From the NCBI RefSeq assembly GCF_016623495.1, contig NZ_JAEHHL010000007.1, forward strand, positions 1-64,000: a DNA stretch of 64,000 nt, written 5' to 3'. Positions 18,141-26,180 of the stretch are shown one piece after another. The stretch comes from Thermohalobaculum xanthum (GTDB lineage Bacteria > Pseudomonadota > Alphaproteobacteria > Rhodobacterales > Rhodobacteraceae). Below the pieces are notes generated by a model. That model was not told the origin of the DNA, made no database searches, and saw only the letters and a program-made list of their open reading frames with translations. A program made the translations under genes and the position numbers. Numbering within the stretch: position 1 is the stretch's first letter; every line of letters begins with the position of its first letter.

Positions 18141-18566
18141 TCAGGCGGTGCGTGCGCGCATGGCCGAGAGGAACGCCCAGCCGAGCATCCCGGCCAGCAT
18201 CGAACTGATGAAGATCATGCCCGATGCGTCCGTCATCCCGATGATGGCGAGCGCCGGCCCCGGGCACAGGCCGACCAGCCCCCAGCCGATGCCGAACAGC
18301 ACTGCACCACCGATCAACGAAGGGTCGATCGCGCCCCGGGCCGGGCCCGGCATCGCGGCGCCGCTCAATGCCCGCCCTCGCCGGGCGGCCACGCGCCACG
18401 CGATCGCCATGGGGATCAGCGCGCCGCCCATCACGAAGGCGAGCGTCGGGTCCCAGGTTCCCGCCACGTCGAGAAAGGCAAGCACTCGTGCCGGATTCAC
18501 CATGTCCGAAACCAGAAGGCCGAGGCCGAAAAGCGCGCCGGCAAGTCCCGCCGTCAACTGCCGCAT
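18141..18566 (-). CDS. YeeE/YedE-type sulfur transporter half (C-terminal half type)
   Basis: 141 residues from MRQLTAGL, four hydrophobic segments, with the diagnostic GIGWGLVGLCPGPAL motif of the YeeE/YedE (DUF6691) half-proteins. Full-length YeeE transports thiosulfate or related sulfur compounds with conserved cysteines in the membrane; here the function is split over two adjacent genes, as in PmpA/PmpB pairs. An earlier ATG at 18581 is possible but overlaps the upstream gene. Confidence 0.82.
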   Translation of the reverse strand: MRQLTAGLAGALFGLGLLVSDMVNPARVLAFLDVAGTWDPTLAFVMGGALIPMAIAWRVAARRGRALSGAAMPGPARGAIDPSLIGGAVLFGIGWGLVGLCPGPALAIIGMTDASGMIFISSMLAGMLGWAFLSAMRARTA

Positions 18567-18567
18567 C

Positions 18568-18981
18568 CTAGGCCCCTCCAAGCAGGTGGCGCGTCACGAA
18601 CACGGTCACGACGGCTGCCGACATGAAGGCTGCCGTCGCTGCGATCGAGCGCGGCGAAAGTCTGGACAGGCCACAGACCCCGTGACCCGACGTGCAGCCA
18701 TTGCCGATGCGGGTGCCGATCCCGACGAGAAATCCCGCGACCACCAGCACACCGGTGGGCGCCGAGGGCGCGACGACAGGTGCGCCGGTCATGATCGCCG
18801 CAACCGCGGGCGCGCCGATCAGGCCGGCCAGAAATGGCAACCCGTCGTCAAGCCGACGCCCGGCGAGCGCCTCGCCCACGATGCCGCTGATCCCCGCGAT
18901 CCTGCCGGTCCCGAGCAGCAAGATCGCTGCGGCCGTCCCGATCATCAGCCCGCCCAGCAGGCCGAAGCCCCAGTCCGCCAT
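18568..18981 (-). CDS. YeeE/YedE-type sulfur transporter half (N-terminal half type)
   Basis: 137 residues from MADWGFGLLG with four hydrophobic segments and the family motif GNGCTSGHGVCGLSRLSPRS, whose cysteines are thought to handle the sulfur substrate. It is followed directly by the second half-gene (one or two bases apart) and preceded by an 11-bp gap from the persulfide-dioxygenase-like gene. This trio resembles the bigR-regulated blh-pmpA-pmpB sulfide-detoxification clusters; no bigR gene is in the window. Confidence 0.84.
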   Translation of the reverse strand: MADWGFGLLGGLMIGTAAAILLLGTGRIAGISGIVGEALAGRRLDDGLPFLAGLIGAPAVAAIMTGAPVVAPSAPTGVLVVAGFLVGIGTRIGNGCTSGHGVCGLSRLSPRSIAATAAFMSAAVVTVFVTRHLLGGA

Positions 18982-18992
18982 GTCAGTCTCCG

Positions 18993-19853
18993 TCAAAGCC
19001 GGTTGAGGGGCACCTTGAGATAGACTGTCCCGTTGTCCTCGGCGGGCGGCATGTTGCCCGCGCGCATGTTTACCTGGATCGAGGGGATGATCAGACGGGG
19101 CATGCCCAGCGTCGCATCGCGCGCCTCGCGCATTTCCACGAACTCTTCCTTGCTGCGCCCGGCGATGTGCACATTGGTCGCGCGCTCCTCGGCCACGGTG
19201 GTTTCCCAGGCAAAGCAGTCGCGGCCCGGCGCCTTGTAGTCGTGGCACATGAATAGGCGCGTGTGGTCGGGAAGGCTCAGAACCTTCTGGATCGATTCCC
19301 AAAGGTCGGCCGCCGATCCGCCGGGGAAGTCACAGCGCGCCGTGCCGTAGTCGGGCATGAACAGCGTGTCGCCGACAAAGGCCGCATCGCCGATCACGTA
19401 GGTCAGGCAAGCCGGCGTGTGGCCGGGCGTGTGCAGCACGAAACCCGACAATGCTCCGATCTCGAACCGATCCTGCTCGCGGAACAGGCGGTCGAACTGC
19501 GATCCGTCGCGCTCGAACTCGGTGCCCGCATTGAAGATCTTGCCGAACGTGTCCTGTACGACGGTGATGTTCTCGCCGATGCCGATGCGTCCGCCGAGCT
19601 TCTGCTGGAGATAGGGCGCAGCCGAGAGGTGGTCGGCATGCACATGGGTCTCGAGCAGCCACTCGACCTCGAGCTTCTCGGCCTGCACATCGGCAATGAT
19701 CCGGTCGGCCGAGGCGGTCATCGTGCGGCCCGCGGCCTGGTCGAAATCGAGCACCGAGTCGATGATCGCGGCTTTTGCGGAACCCGGGTCGCGGACGACG
19801 TAGGACACGGTGTTGGTCGCTTCGTCGAAATAGGCTGTCACATCCGGATTCAT
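18993..19853 (-). CDS. Persulfide-dioxygenase-like MBL-fold hydrolase (Blh/ETHE1 family)
   Basis: 286 residues. Metal-site motifs: THVHADHLSA, HTPGHTPACL, and GDTLFMPDYGTARCDFPGGS, then CHDYKAPGRD. This is the pattern of Blh/ETHE1-like persulfide dioxygenases that oxidise glutathione persulfide to sulfite. The start at MNPDVTAYF has a GGAGGG RBS. Followed by two YeeE/YedE halves. The single-iron ETHE1-type site versus zinc hydrolase cannot be settled by eye, but gene context supports the sulfur role. Confidence 0.85.
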   Translation of the reverse strand: MNPDVTAYFDEATNTVSYVVRDPGSAKAAIIDSVLDFDQAAGRTMTASADRIIADVQAEKLEVEWLLETHVHADHLSAAPYLQQKLGGRIGIGENITVVQDTFGKIFNAGTEFERDGSQFDRLFREQDRFEIGALSGFVLHTPGHTPACLTYVIGDAAFVGDTLFMPDYGTARCDFPGGSAADLWESIQKVLSLPDHTRLFMCHDYKAPGRDCFAWETTVAEERATNVHIAGRSKEEFVEMREARDATLGMPRLIIPSIQVNMRAGNMPPAEDNGTVYLKVPLNRL

Positions 19854-19906
19854 TGCGCCCTCCGTTCGATCCATCCCCAAGGCGAGATGGGGATCCGGAA
19901 AGCATA

Positions 19907-19918
19907 ATACAATTGCAT
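19907..19918. promoter_or_regulatory. Near-palindrome ATACAATTGCAT upstream of the persulfide-dioxygenase-like gene
   Basis: An AT-rich dyad around CAATTG in otherwise GC-rich DNA, about 55 bp upstream of the start. It is a plausible operator for an ArsR-type sulfide regulator (BigR/SqrR class), but I cannot match it to a defined consensus. Confidence 0.3.
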
Positions 19919-19957
19919 CCTGTGCAAACCACCCGCTTGCACACGTGTGGATTGGGA

Positions 19958-20656
19958 TCAGGCGGCGCGGGTGGTCCCGAGCACAAACGGAGCGAGGCGA
20001 GAGAACTCGTCGAAGGCGAACGCCGTCTCGAAGCTCTCGACCGGGCTCTTGCGGTAGCCGCGCGTGAAGAGCGCGAAGGGCAGGCCCGCCGCCCGCGCGG
20101 TCGCTGCGTCGATCTCGCTGTCGCCGACGAAAAGCGCATCCGCGGCAGGCGTGTTCAGACGGTCAAGACAGAGCAGGAGCGGCGCCGGGTCGGGCTTCAT
20201 CGCGTCCAGCGTATCGCCCCCCACGACTGCGGAAAATTTCGACGCCATTCCCAGCGCCTCGAGGATCTGGACCGTCGGACCCTCCGCCTTGTTGGTGCAG
20301 ACGCCAAGAACACATCCTGCCTCGGCCAGCGCGTCGAGCGACGCCAGCACGCCGGGATAGGGCACCGTGTGCGCCGACGGCGCGGCATTGTAAGCGTCGA
20401 AGAAGCGCGCAAGCGCGTGGTCGAGCACCGCGCCATCGCTGCCCCCGGTCGCGGTAAGACATCGCTCCACGAGCTTCGGGATGCCGTTGCCGACGAACTT
20501 GGTGATCTGGCCGAGTTCCAGCCGATCGCGGCCGAGCCTGGCGAGCATCACGTTCGCGGCCGCGTGGAGGTCACGCGCGCTGTCGACAAGCGTGCCGTCG
20601 AGATCGAAGATCACTGCGCGGGGCATCTTGGCAAGCGGCAACGACATGCAACTCAT
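19958..20656 (-). CDS. gph: HAD-IA phosphatase, phosphoglycolate phosphatase-like
   Basis: 232 residues. HAD motif I is FDLDGTLVDS, motif II lies in GVCTNKAEG, and motif III/IV is KPDPAP with FVGDSEIDAATARAAG. The cap domain has KFVGNGIPKLVERCL, typical of Gph, which hydrolyses 2-phosphoglycolate. I chose the ATG that overlaps the upstream redoxin stop (ATGA at 20653-20656); ATGs at 20662 and 20647 are alternatives. It lies downstream of the redoxin gene in the same minus-strand run. Confidence 0.85.
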   Translation of the reverse strand: MSCMSLPLAKMPRAVIFDLDGTLVDSARDLHAAANVMLARLGRDRLELGQITKFVGNGIPKLVERCLTATGGSDGAVLDHALARFFDAYNAAPSAHTVPYPGVLASLDALAEAGCVLGVCTNKAEGPTVQILEALGMASKFSAVVGGDTLDAMKPDPAPLLLCLDRLNTPAADALFVGDSEIDAATARAAGLPFALFTRGYRKSPVESFETAFAFDEFSRLAPFVLGTTRAA

Positions 20657-21201
20657 TTCCATTTGATCGAACAGCCGACCGAGGCGATCTGCTCGCGCGG
20701 ACCTTGGCCCGTTTCGGCGACCTGCTTCATCGCGAGGAACAGGTCGCGGCGCAAGTCATCGGGCCCGGCCTCGCGCCGCGAGGCGTCGAGCCGGCCGCGG
20801 TACTGCAGTCCGAGCCCGGCATCGAACCCGAAGAATTCCGGGGTGCAGACCGCGCCATAGGCCCGCGCCACGGCTTGTTCCGCATCGATCAGGTAAGCAA
20901 AGCCGAAGCCGGCCCGGGCGGCCTGCTCGCGCAGACCATCGGGCCCGTCATCGGGATAGGCGGCTGCATCATTGGAACAGATCGCGGCGACACCGATCCC
21001 CAGGGGCGCAAGGTCGCGCGCGTCGCGGGCGATCCGGGTCTCGACGGCGCGGACATAGGGACAGTGGTTGCACAGGAACATGACCAGCAATCCGCGCGGC
21101 CCGGTCAGCGAGGCGCGGGAGTAATTCTTTCCGTCGATGCCGGGCAGGCTGAAATCAGGCGCCTTCCAGCCAAAATCGCAGATCGGTGTCCCGGTCGCCA
21201 T
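20653..21201 (-). CDS. Redoxin (AhpC/TSA-type thioredoxin-fold) protein
   Basis: 182 residues. FGWKAPDFSLPGIDGKNYS is the peroxiredoxin/thioredoxin entry strand, and FLCNHCPYVRAVE contains the CNHC redox pair. This CNHCPY subfamily is common in bacteria and annotated as thioredoxin-family; its reaction is not defined. No signal peptide, so cytoplasmic. The start has a GGAGG RBS. Overlaps gph by four bases. Confidence 0.85.
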   Translation of the reverse strand: MATGTPICDFGWKAPDFSLPGIDGKNYSRASLTGPRGLLVMFLCNHCPYVRAVETRIARDARDLAPLGIGVAAICSNDAAAYPDDGPDGLREQAARAGFGFAYLIDAEQAVARAYGAVCTPEFFGFDAGLGLQYRGRLDASRREAGPDDLRRDLFLAMKQVAETGQGPREQIASVGCSIKWK

Positions 21202-21303
21202 GCCTGCCTCCGCGCGTCGCTCGCCAATCGGCGCCACGTGAGCGACCCTGCATCGACATCGGTCATGACTTCAAGCCGTTCGGGGCAACGCTGCGGCTGC
21301 CAT

Positions 21304-24300
21304 TCAGGCAAAGATGAAGTCGTCCACATCCACCAGGTCCACGGCAATGCCGACCAGAAGGACGGTCACCGTCCCCGCCTTCACCAGGCTGTCTTCCCCT
21401 TGCGCCATGACCACCAGGTCAGCAAAGCCGTCGACACCGGAAAGGCCTGAGAACTGGATGCGATCGAGCCCATCCTCGAACCCGCCGATCCGGTCGTTGC
21501 CATCGGCGTCCGAGGCGAAGAGGAAGATGTCGGCTCCGGCGCCGCCGTCGAGCAGGTCATCCCCGGCCCCGCCCACGAGCGTATCGTCGCCATGCCCGCC
21601 GCTGAGGACATCCCGCCCCGCGCCGCCGAGCAGCCGGTCGTGGCCGACGCCACCCTCGATCCAGTCATCGCCCTCGTCGCCGAGCAACTCGTCATCGCCG
21701 AAGCGTCCGAAGATCCGATCGTTCCCCGCACCGCCCGTGATCCTGTCGTCCCCCGTCCCGCCATCGAGCCGGTCATCGTCACCGCCGCCCGAGATGGTGT
21801 CGCTCCCGATGCCCCCCATCACGACATCGTTGCCGGCACCGCCATCGAGCGTGTCGTCCCCCGATTCACCCCAGATGGTGTCGGCTCCCGCCCCACCCTC
21901 GGCACGATCGTGCCCGGCGCCCGCAAAGATGGTGTCGTCGGAGCCACCACCCAGGATCACGTCGTTGCCCAAGCCGGATTCGAGCAGGTCGCGCCCCTCT
22001 CCACCGTCGATGGAGTCGTCGCCCGAGCCCGTGCGAACGAGATCGTCGCCGCCCCCGGCCACAATTCGGTTGCCAGCAGACGCGAAGTCCGCCGTGACGA
22101 TGATCTCGTTGGCGGCGTCGTTCCCGATGACCTGCGCCGAACCCGACAAGGTGAGGTTCTCGAAGTTCATGATCTGCTGCGTCAGCCCACCTGCGCTGTG
22201 CAGGCCGAGGCCGAGGTCGAAGATCACGCTTTGATCCCACGGGCCAATGGCGACCAGCGTGTCGACGCCGGCGCCACCATCGAGGCTGTCGGCGGCGCTC
22301 AGCGCCGCGAGCCCATCGGCATCGATCACGACGTCATCGCCGGCTCCGGCATCAACGGTGTCACGCCCCGCGCCGGGATCGATCCAGTCATCGCCGGCGC
22401 CCGCAAGGACGCTGTCGTTGCCGCCAGCCGTTGCGATCACATCGGCCTCGGACGTCGAGACGACCGTCTCGTCCGAGATGTCGCCGATGATCTCGACCAC
22501 CTCGCCCTGCCCGCCCCAGTCGGCGAAGCGCCAGCCCGAAAGATCGAGCGTCTGGTTGACCCCCATCCGGATCACGATGCGCTCGGTCGCGCCATCGGCG
22601 TCATCGCCCCGGACAAGCAGGTCGGGCGAGAACTCGCCCTGGGTGTCGAACTCCTGGTCCTCGAAGATCGCCGAGCGCAACTGCGCGCCGCCGCCGGGCG
22701 CGAAGCGAAGCTCCTCGATCGAAAGGAAGTCGATTCCGGTGAAGTCGTAAACCGCCTCGCCCCCGGCGGCGGCCACGCCCAGGATGAGAGCGTCGTGCCC
22801 TTCGCCGCCGTCGATCAGGGCGCCGGGGCCGGGTGTCGCGCCCGCGTCGACGATGAAGGCATCGTCGCCACTGCCTGCAATCAGGATGTCGGCGCCGCCA
22901 CGGCCGTTGAGGGTGTCATTCCCGCGCCCGGTGCTGAAGCGATCCGCCCCGCCGCTGCCGACGACATGATCGTCACCGTCGCCCGTGAACACCTGCTCGA
23001 TCGAGGAGAAGCTTATGGCAATGCCGTCGATCTCGCCGGTACCTGCCTCGAGATCGATGACCGCGGCCGCATCGACGGCCGCGGCGTTCAGCGTGTCGTG
23101 GCCCGCGCCTCCAGCGAAGTTGACGACGCGCCCATCGCCTGCCAGCTCGGAGAACTCCTCGGTGAAGATCCAGGCGTCGTCATCGCTTGCCGCACTGCCG
23201 AAGACCCGCAGCACGATGTCGCTCACCGTGATTGCGTCGGCCCGCGAGTTGTCGACGACCGTCACGGTCCAGGTTCCGCCGGAGCTCTCGCCAAGCAGCG
23301 CCGTGGTGCCAAAGCTCCAGCGCCCCGAGAAGCTGGCGCTTCCGCCCGTGCTCGCAACGAGCTGGACGCGCGTTCCCGAGGGCGAGGTCAGATATACTTC
23401 GAGGTCACCGAGAAACGCGACGCTCATCGCGACCTCGACCGAGACGTGCTCGACATCGACCCCCGGGGCAAGCGTCGCCGAGAAACTTGCTCCCGTGGCG
23501 CTGCCGTCGGGGATCACCTGGGTCGCATTCAGAAGATCGTGGGCGATCTCGACGCGATTGGCAGAGGTTGACTGCCGCGTCCAGCTTTCGGCCAGGCGGA
23601 CCGCCGCCTTGGCATCCACCAGGCCGAAGCCGTAATCGTTCGAGAAATGCAGCCCGCCCCCGTTCCAGCTGGTCGCGCCGTTCCAGAACCAGCTCGCGCC
23701 GTTTGCCTGGGTGGCCTGCTCAAACGCGCCATCCGCGGGCGCACCGCCATTCGCCGGCCCTCCGACCGCCGAACCGACATGGCGCGCCGAGAGCGCGAGG
23801 ATCTGCTGGACATCGCGCCAGCCGAGCTCGGGATTGGCCTCGAGCATCAGGGCAACGATGCCGCTGACCTGCGGCGCCGTGGCCGACGTCCCCCCGAAGC
23901 TCGCGAGATAGTCACCATTCACGTATCCGGCGCTTCCGGTGCGGTCGGTCGTCACGATCGCCGACCCGTTCAGCGCGTCATCGGAGAATGCGGTGACCAG
24001 CAGGTTGGCGCCCGGCGTCGAGAACCCGGTGACCCAGCCATCCGAGCGCACGGCCCCGACATTGATGGTGAAGGCCGAGGTGTCGAGGAGTTCGGTCGTG
24101 CCTTCCTCGCGATACACGCTGCCGGGTACTGCGCGGCCGTTGCCGGCGGACTTCACAAGGATCGTGCCAAGCCCCCCGCGGCCGTCGGCGGCGGCTCGCT
24201 CCATCGCGTCGAGGATCCGGTCGAACGACGCATCGCTCAGGAAGAGCGGGTGGAAACCGAAGCTCATGTTGACGACGTCCGAGCCGTTTCCGGTGCCGGC

Positions 24301-24711
24301 GACATTGCCGATGCCATCGCCAAGCCCGGCGGCATCCAGTAGTGCCCTGTCGAGCATGAGGTCCGAGGCGTTGCGATACCCCACGAGGGTCGCGTCCCAC
24401 GCCACCCCGACGCCGCCGATCCCGTTGCCCTCGGCCGCGCCGATGATTCCGGCGACCGATGTGCCGTGATGTTCGCCGGCGCCGGGAAGGGGAACGGTGT
24501 CGAAGGCGGTGTAGTCGAAATCGATGTCGGTGCGGAAGTTTGCGGCCAGGTCGGCATGGCCCAGATCGAACCCGTCATCGATCAGCGCGACCTGAATGCC
24601 GGCGCCGGTGTATTCATCCCAGACATCGACAATGTTGAGGTCCAACCCGCCCGAGCCATTCAGCAGATACCATTGCTGGCCGAACAGCGGATCTGTCGGG
24701 ATCGTCGCCAT
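21304..24711 (-). CDS. Secreted subtilisin-like protease with P domain and RTX repeats
   Basis: 1135 residues. Residues 1-330 are an S8 (kexin-like) peptidase: Asp45 in VALIDDG, His82 in EHHGTSVAGI, oxyanion Asn191 in SAGNG, and Ser276 in GGTSATAP. Residues about 385-510 form a proprotein-convertase P domain (DVEHVSVEVAMS, LGDLEVYLTSPSGT). From about 560 to 1085 are blocks of RTX nonapeptides of GGxGxDxLx type, many in the last third, which bind calcium and roll into a beta helix. There is no Sec signal peptide, consistent with type I secretion through a C-terminal signal. No ABC/HlyD/TolC genes are in the window. Extracellular protein degradation is the probable role. Confidence 0.93.
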   Translation of the reverse strand: MATIPTDPLFGQQWYLLNGSGGLDLNIVDVWDEYTGAGIQVALIDDGFDLGHADLAANFRTDIDFDYTAFDTVPLPGAGEHHGTSVAGIIGAAEGNGIGGVGVAWDATLVGYRNASDLMLDRALLDAAGLGDGIGNVAGTGNGSDVVNMSFGFHPLFLSDASFDRILDAMERAAADGRGGLGTILVKSAGNGRAVPGSVYREEGTTELLDTSAFTINVGAVRSDGWVTGFSTPGANLLVTAFSDDALNGSAIVTTDRTGSAGYVNGDYLASFGGTSATAPQVSGIVALMLEANPELGWRDVQQILALSARHVGSAVGGPANGGAPADGAFEQATQANGASWFWNGATSWNGGGLHFSNDYGFGLVDAKAAVRLAESWTRQSTSANRVEIAHDLLNATQVIPDGSATGASFSATLAPGVDVEHVSVEVAMSVAFLGDLEVYLTSPSGTRVQLVASTGGSASFSGRWSFGTTALLGESSGGTWTVTVVDNSRADAITVSDIVLRVFGSAASDDDAWIFTEEFSELAGDGRVVNFAGGAGHDTLNAAAVDAAAVIDLEAGTGEIDGIAISFSSIEQVFTGDGDDHVVGSGGADRFSTGRGNDTLNGRGGADILIAGSGDDAFIVDAGATPGPGALIDGGEGHDALILGVAAAGGEAVYDFTGIDFLSIEELRFAPGGGAQLRSAIFEDQEFDTQGEFSPDLLVRGDDADGATERIVIRMGVNQTLDLSGWRFADWGGQGEVVEIIGDISDETVVSTSEADVIATAGGNDSVLAGAGDDWIDPGAGRDTVDAGAGDDVVIDADGLAALSAADSLDGGAGVDTLVAIGPWDQSVIFDLGLGLHSAGGLTQQIMNFENLTLSGSAQVIGNDAANEIIVTADFASAGNRIVAGGGDDLVRTGSGDDSIDGGEGRDLLESGLGNDVILGGGSDDTIFAGAGHDRAEGGAGADTIWGESGDDTLDGGAGNDVVMGGIGSDTISGGGDDDRLDGGTGDDRITGGAGNDRIFGRFGDDELLGDEGDDWIEGGVGHDRLLGGAGRDVLSGGHGDDTLVGGAGDDLLDGGAGADIFLFASDADGNDRIGGFEDGLDRIQFSGLSGVDGFADLVVMAQGEDSLVKAGTVTVLLVGIAVDLVDVDDFIFA

Positions 24712-24848
24712 CTCTGGCCACTCCTGCTCACGGACGCCGCGCGTTCCCGCGCGATGCCTCCGGCCTAAGCAGGTAAGCTGAAAGATCGGTTAAGAGTGCG
24801 TCCGCCCTGGCTGGGCTTGGCTGCCGCCCACGGCCATGCGGCGCGGTG

Positions 24849-25331
24849 TCAGCGGCGCGTGAGTGCGATCCCCTCGCCGGCTTGCTCGGGCATCGGTATC
24901 CCCGCCTGTTCGAGGGCAAGCGCGTCGAGCCGCGCCTTGACGTCGGGCGCGAAGCGCTCGATCCGGCGCGCGCCAAGGTCGAACGCGATCATCTTCACCT
25001 CGTTGGTGGCCGAAAGCACGGCACCAGACGGATCATCGCGCCACACCCTGTGGAAGAGGACGATACGCTTGTCGTCATGTGCCAGCAGTTGCGTCGTGAC
25101 GTGGATCGGCGCACCGAGTGGCAGTTCCGAGATGTAGTGCACATGGGTCTCGAGAACGACGTACTCGTGGCCGTCGCGCGCCTCCATCGTCCGGCCGTCA
25201 TTGATCAGGTTCCAGAAGGCCCAGGTCCCCTGGTCGCAAATCGTGATGTAGTGGGCGACATTGACGTGCTCGAACTCGTCGATCCATTCGGGCTTTACCC
25301 GGGTCTCGTAAAGGCGCAGCGGCTCGGCCAT
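24849..25331 (-). CDS. Hot-dog thioesterase, betainyl-CoA-thioesterase-like
   Basis: 160 residues of 4HBT hot-dog fold: ETRVKPEWIDEFEHVNVAHY with an Asp-type active segment, ETHVHYISELPLGAPIHVTT and FHRVWRDDPSGAVLSATNEV. It resembles thioesterase domains linked to carnitine dehydrogenase. Its gene starts two bases after the caiD-like stop, so it works with that pathway and probably releases an acyl or betainyl acid from CoA. The exact substrate is inferred from context. Confidence 0.8.
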   Translation of the reverse strand: MAEPLRLYETRVKPEWIDEFEHVNVAHYITICDQGTWAFWNLINDGRTMEARDGHEYVVLETHVHYISELPLGAPIHVTTQLLAHDDKRIVLFHRVWRDDPSGAVLSATNEVKMIAFDLGARRIERFAPDVKARLDALALEQAGIPMPEQAGEGIALTRR

Positions 25332-25333
25332 GG

Positions 25334-26119
25334 TCAGCGCCCCTTCCAGACCGGCGCCCGGCGCTCGCCGAAGGCGGCCATGCCCTCGGCTGCGTCTTCC
25401 GAGGCGTAGACCCCTGCGTAGACGGGCAACGCGCCCGAGCGCATCAGGCGATACCCCTCCTCGACGGTCGCCCCCTCGGTCGCGCAGACAACTTCCTTGA
25501 TCGCCTGCAGCGAGAGCGGCGCCGAGGCCGCCACGCGGTCGGCGAGCTCGTGTGCCGCTTCCATCAGCTGCGGGCCCGGGACGACCTGGTTGATCAGGCC
25601 CCAGCTTGCGAGTTCGGCGCTGCCCACCCGCCGGCCCGTGAACATCATCTCCATCGCGATGGCGCGGGGAAGGCGCTTGGGCAGGCGGATCATGCCGCCG
25701 GAATCGGCCACGATGCCCAGACCCGCCTCGGGCAGGCCGAACTCGGCGTGATCGGCGGCGACAACCAGATCCGCGGCCAGGGCGAGCTCGAAGCCGCCGC
25801 CCAGCGCCATGCCGTTGACCGCCGCGATAACGGGTTTCTTGAGGCTCCAGTACTCGGTGAGGCCGGCAAACCCGCCCACCCCCTGGTCTTCGTCAGGTGC
25901 CTCGCCCGCGGCTGCGGCCTTGAGATCCCACCCGGCCGAGAAGAACCTCTCGCCGGCGCCGGTGACGATCCCGACCGAAAGGCCGTCATCCTCAGCCAGC
26001 TCACGGAACGCCTCGCCCAGCGCGCGGCTCGTGGCGGCGTCGATCGCATTCGCCTTCGGGCGGTCGAGCGTGATCTCGAGCACCCGGCCTCGACGACAGC
26101 ATGTCACTGGTCCGGTCAT
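25334..26119 (-). CDS. caiD: Carnitinyl-CoA dehydratase-like enoyl-CoA hydratase (CaiD-like)
   Basis: 261 residues, the same length as E. coli CaiD, with long stretches of near-identity: [47 protein letters not shown] and a C-terminal RRAPVWKGR. The crotonase oxyanion hole and the [11 protein letters not shown] segment are intact. CaiD interconverts carnitinyl-CoA and crotonobetainyl-CoA. It sits between an ADP-forming CoA ligase (61 bp upstream) and a thioesterase (downstream). There is no caiB or caiA here, so the pathway variant differs from E. coli. The start at 26119 follows a GGAGGGAG RBS. Confidence 0.88.
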   Translation of the reverse strand: MTGPVTCCRRGRVLEITLDRPKANAIDAATSRALGEAFRELAEDDGLSVGIVTGAGERFFSAGWDLKAAAAGEAPDEDQGVGGFAGLTEYWSLKKPVIAAVNGMALGGGFELALAADLVVAADHAEFGLPEAGLGIVADSGGMIRLPKRLPRAIAMEMMFTGRRVGSAELASWGLINQVVPGPQLMEAAHELADRVAASAPLSLQAIKEVVCATEGATVEEGYRLMRSGALPVYAGVYASEDAAEGMAAFGERRAPVWKGR

Positions 26120-26180
26120 CCACTCCCTCCCTGTCGCTTTGTTCGTTCTGCCCGGCAAACCCGGTACGGCGCAACCGCGC

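Noticed and set aside
21500-22450. Apparent tandem DNA repeats that could be mistaken for a repeat array or CRISPR
   Set aside because: The periodicity is 27 bases in frame, from RTX nonapeptides. There are no identical repeats with unique spacers.
21592-23571. 659-residue open frame opposite the RTX protease
   Set aside because: The minus-strand protein has a complete triad, P domain and RTX repeats. The opposite frame has a composition created by the repeats and the high GC, and no domain.
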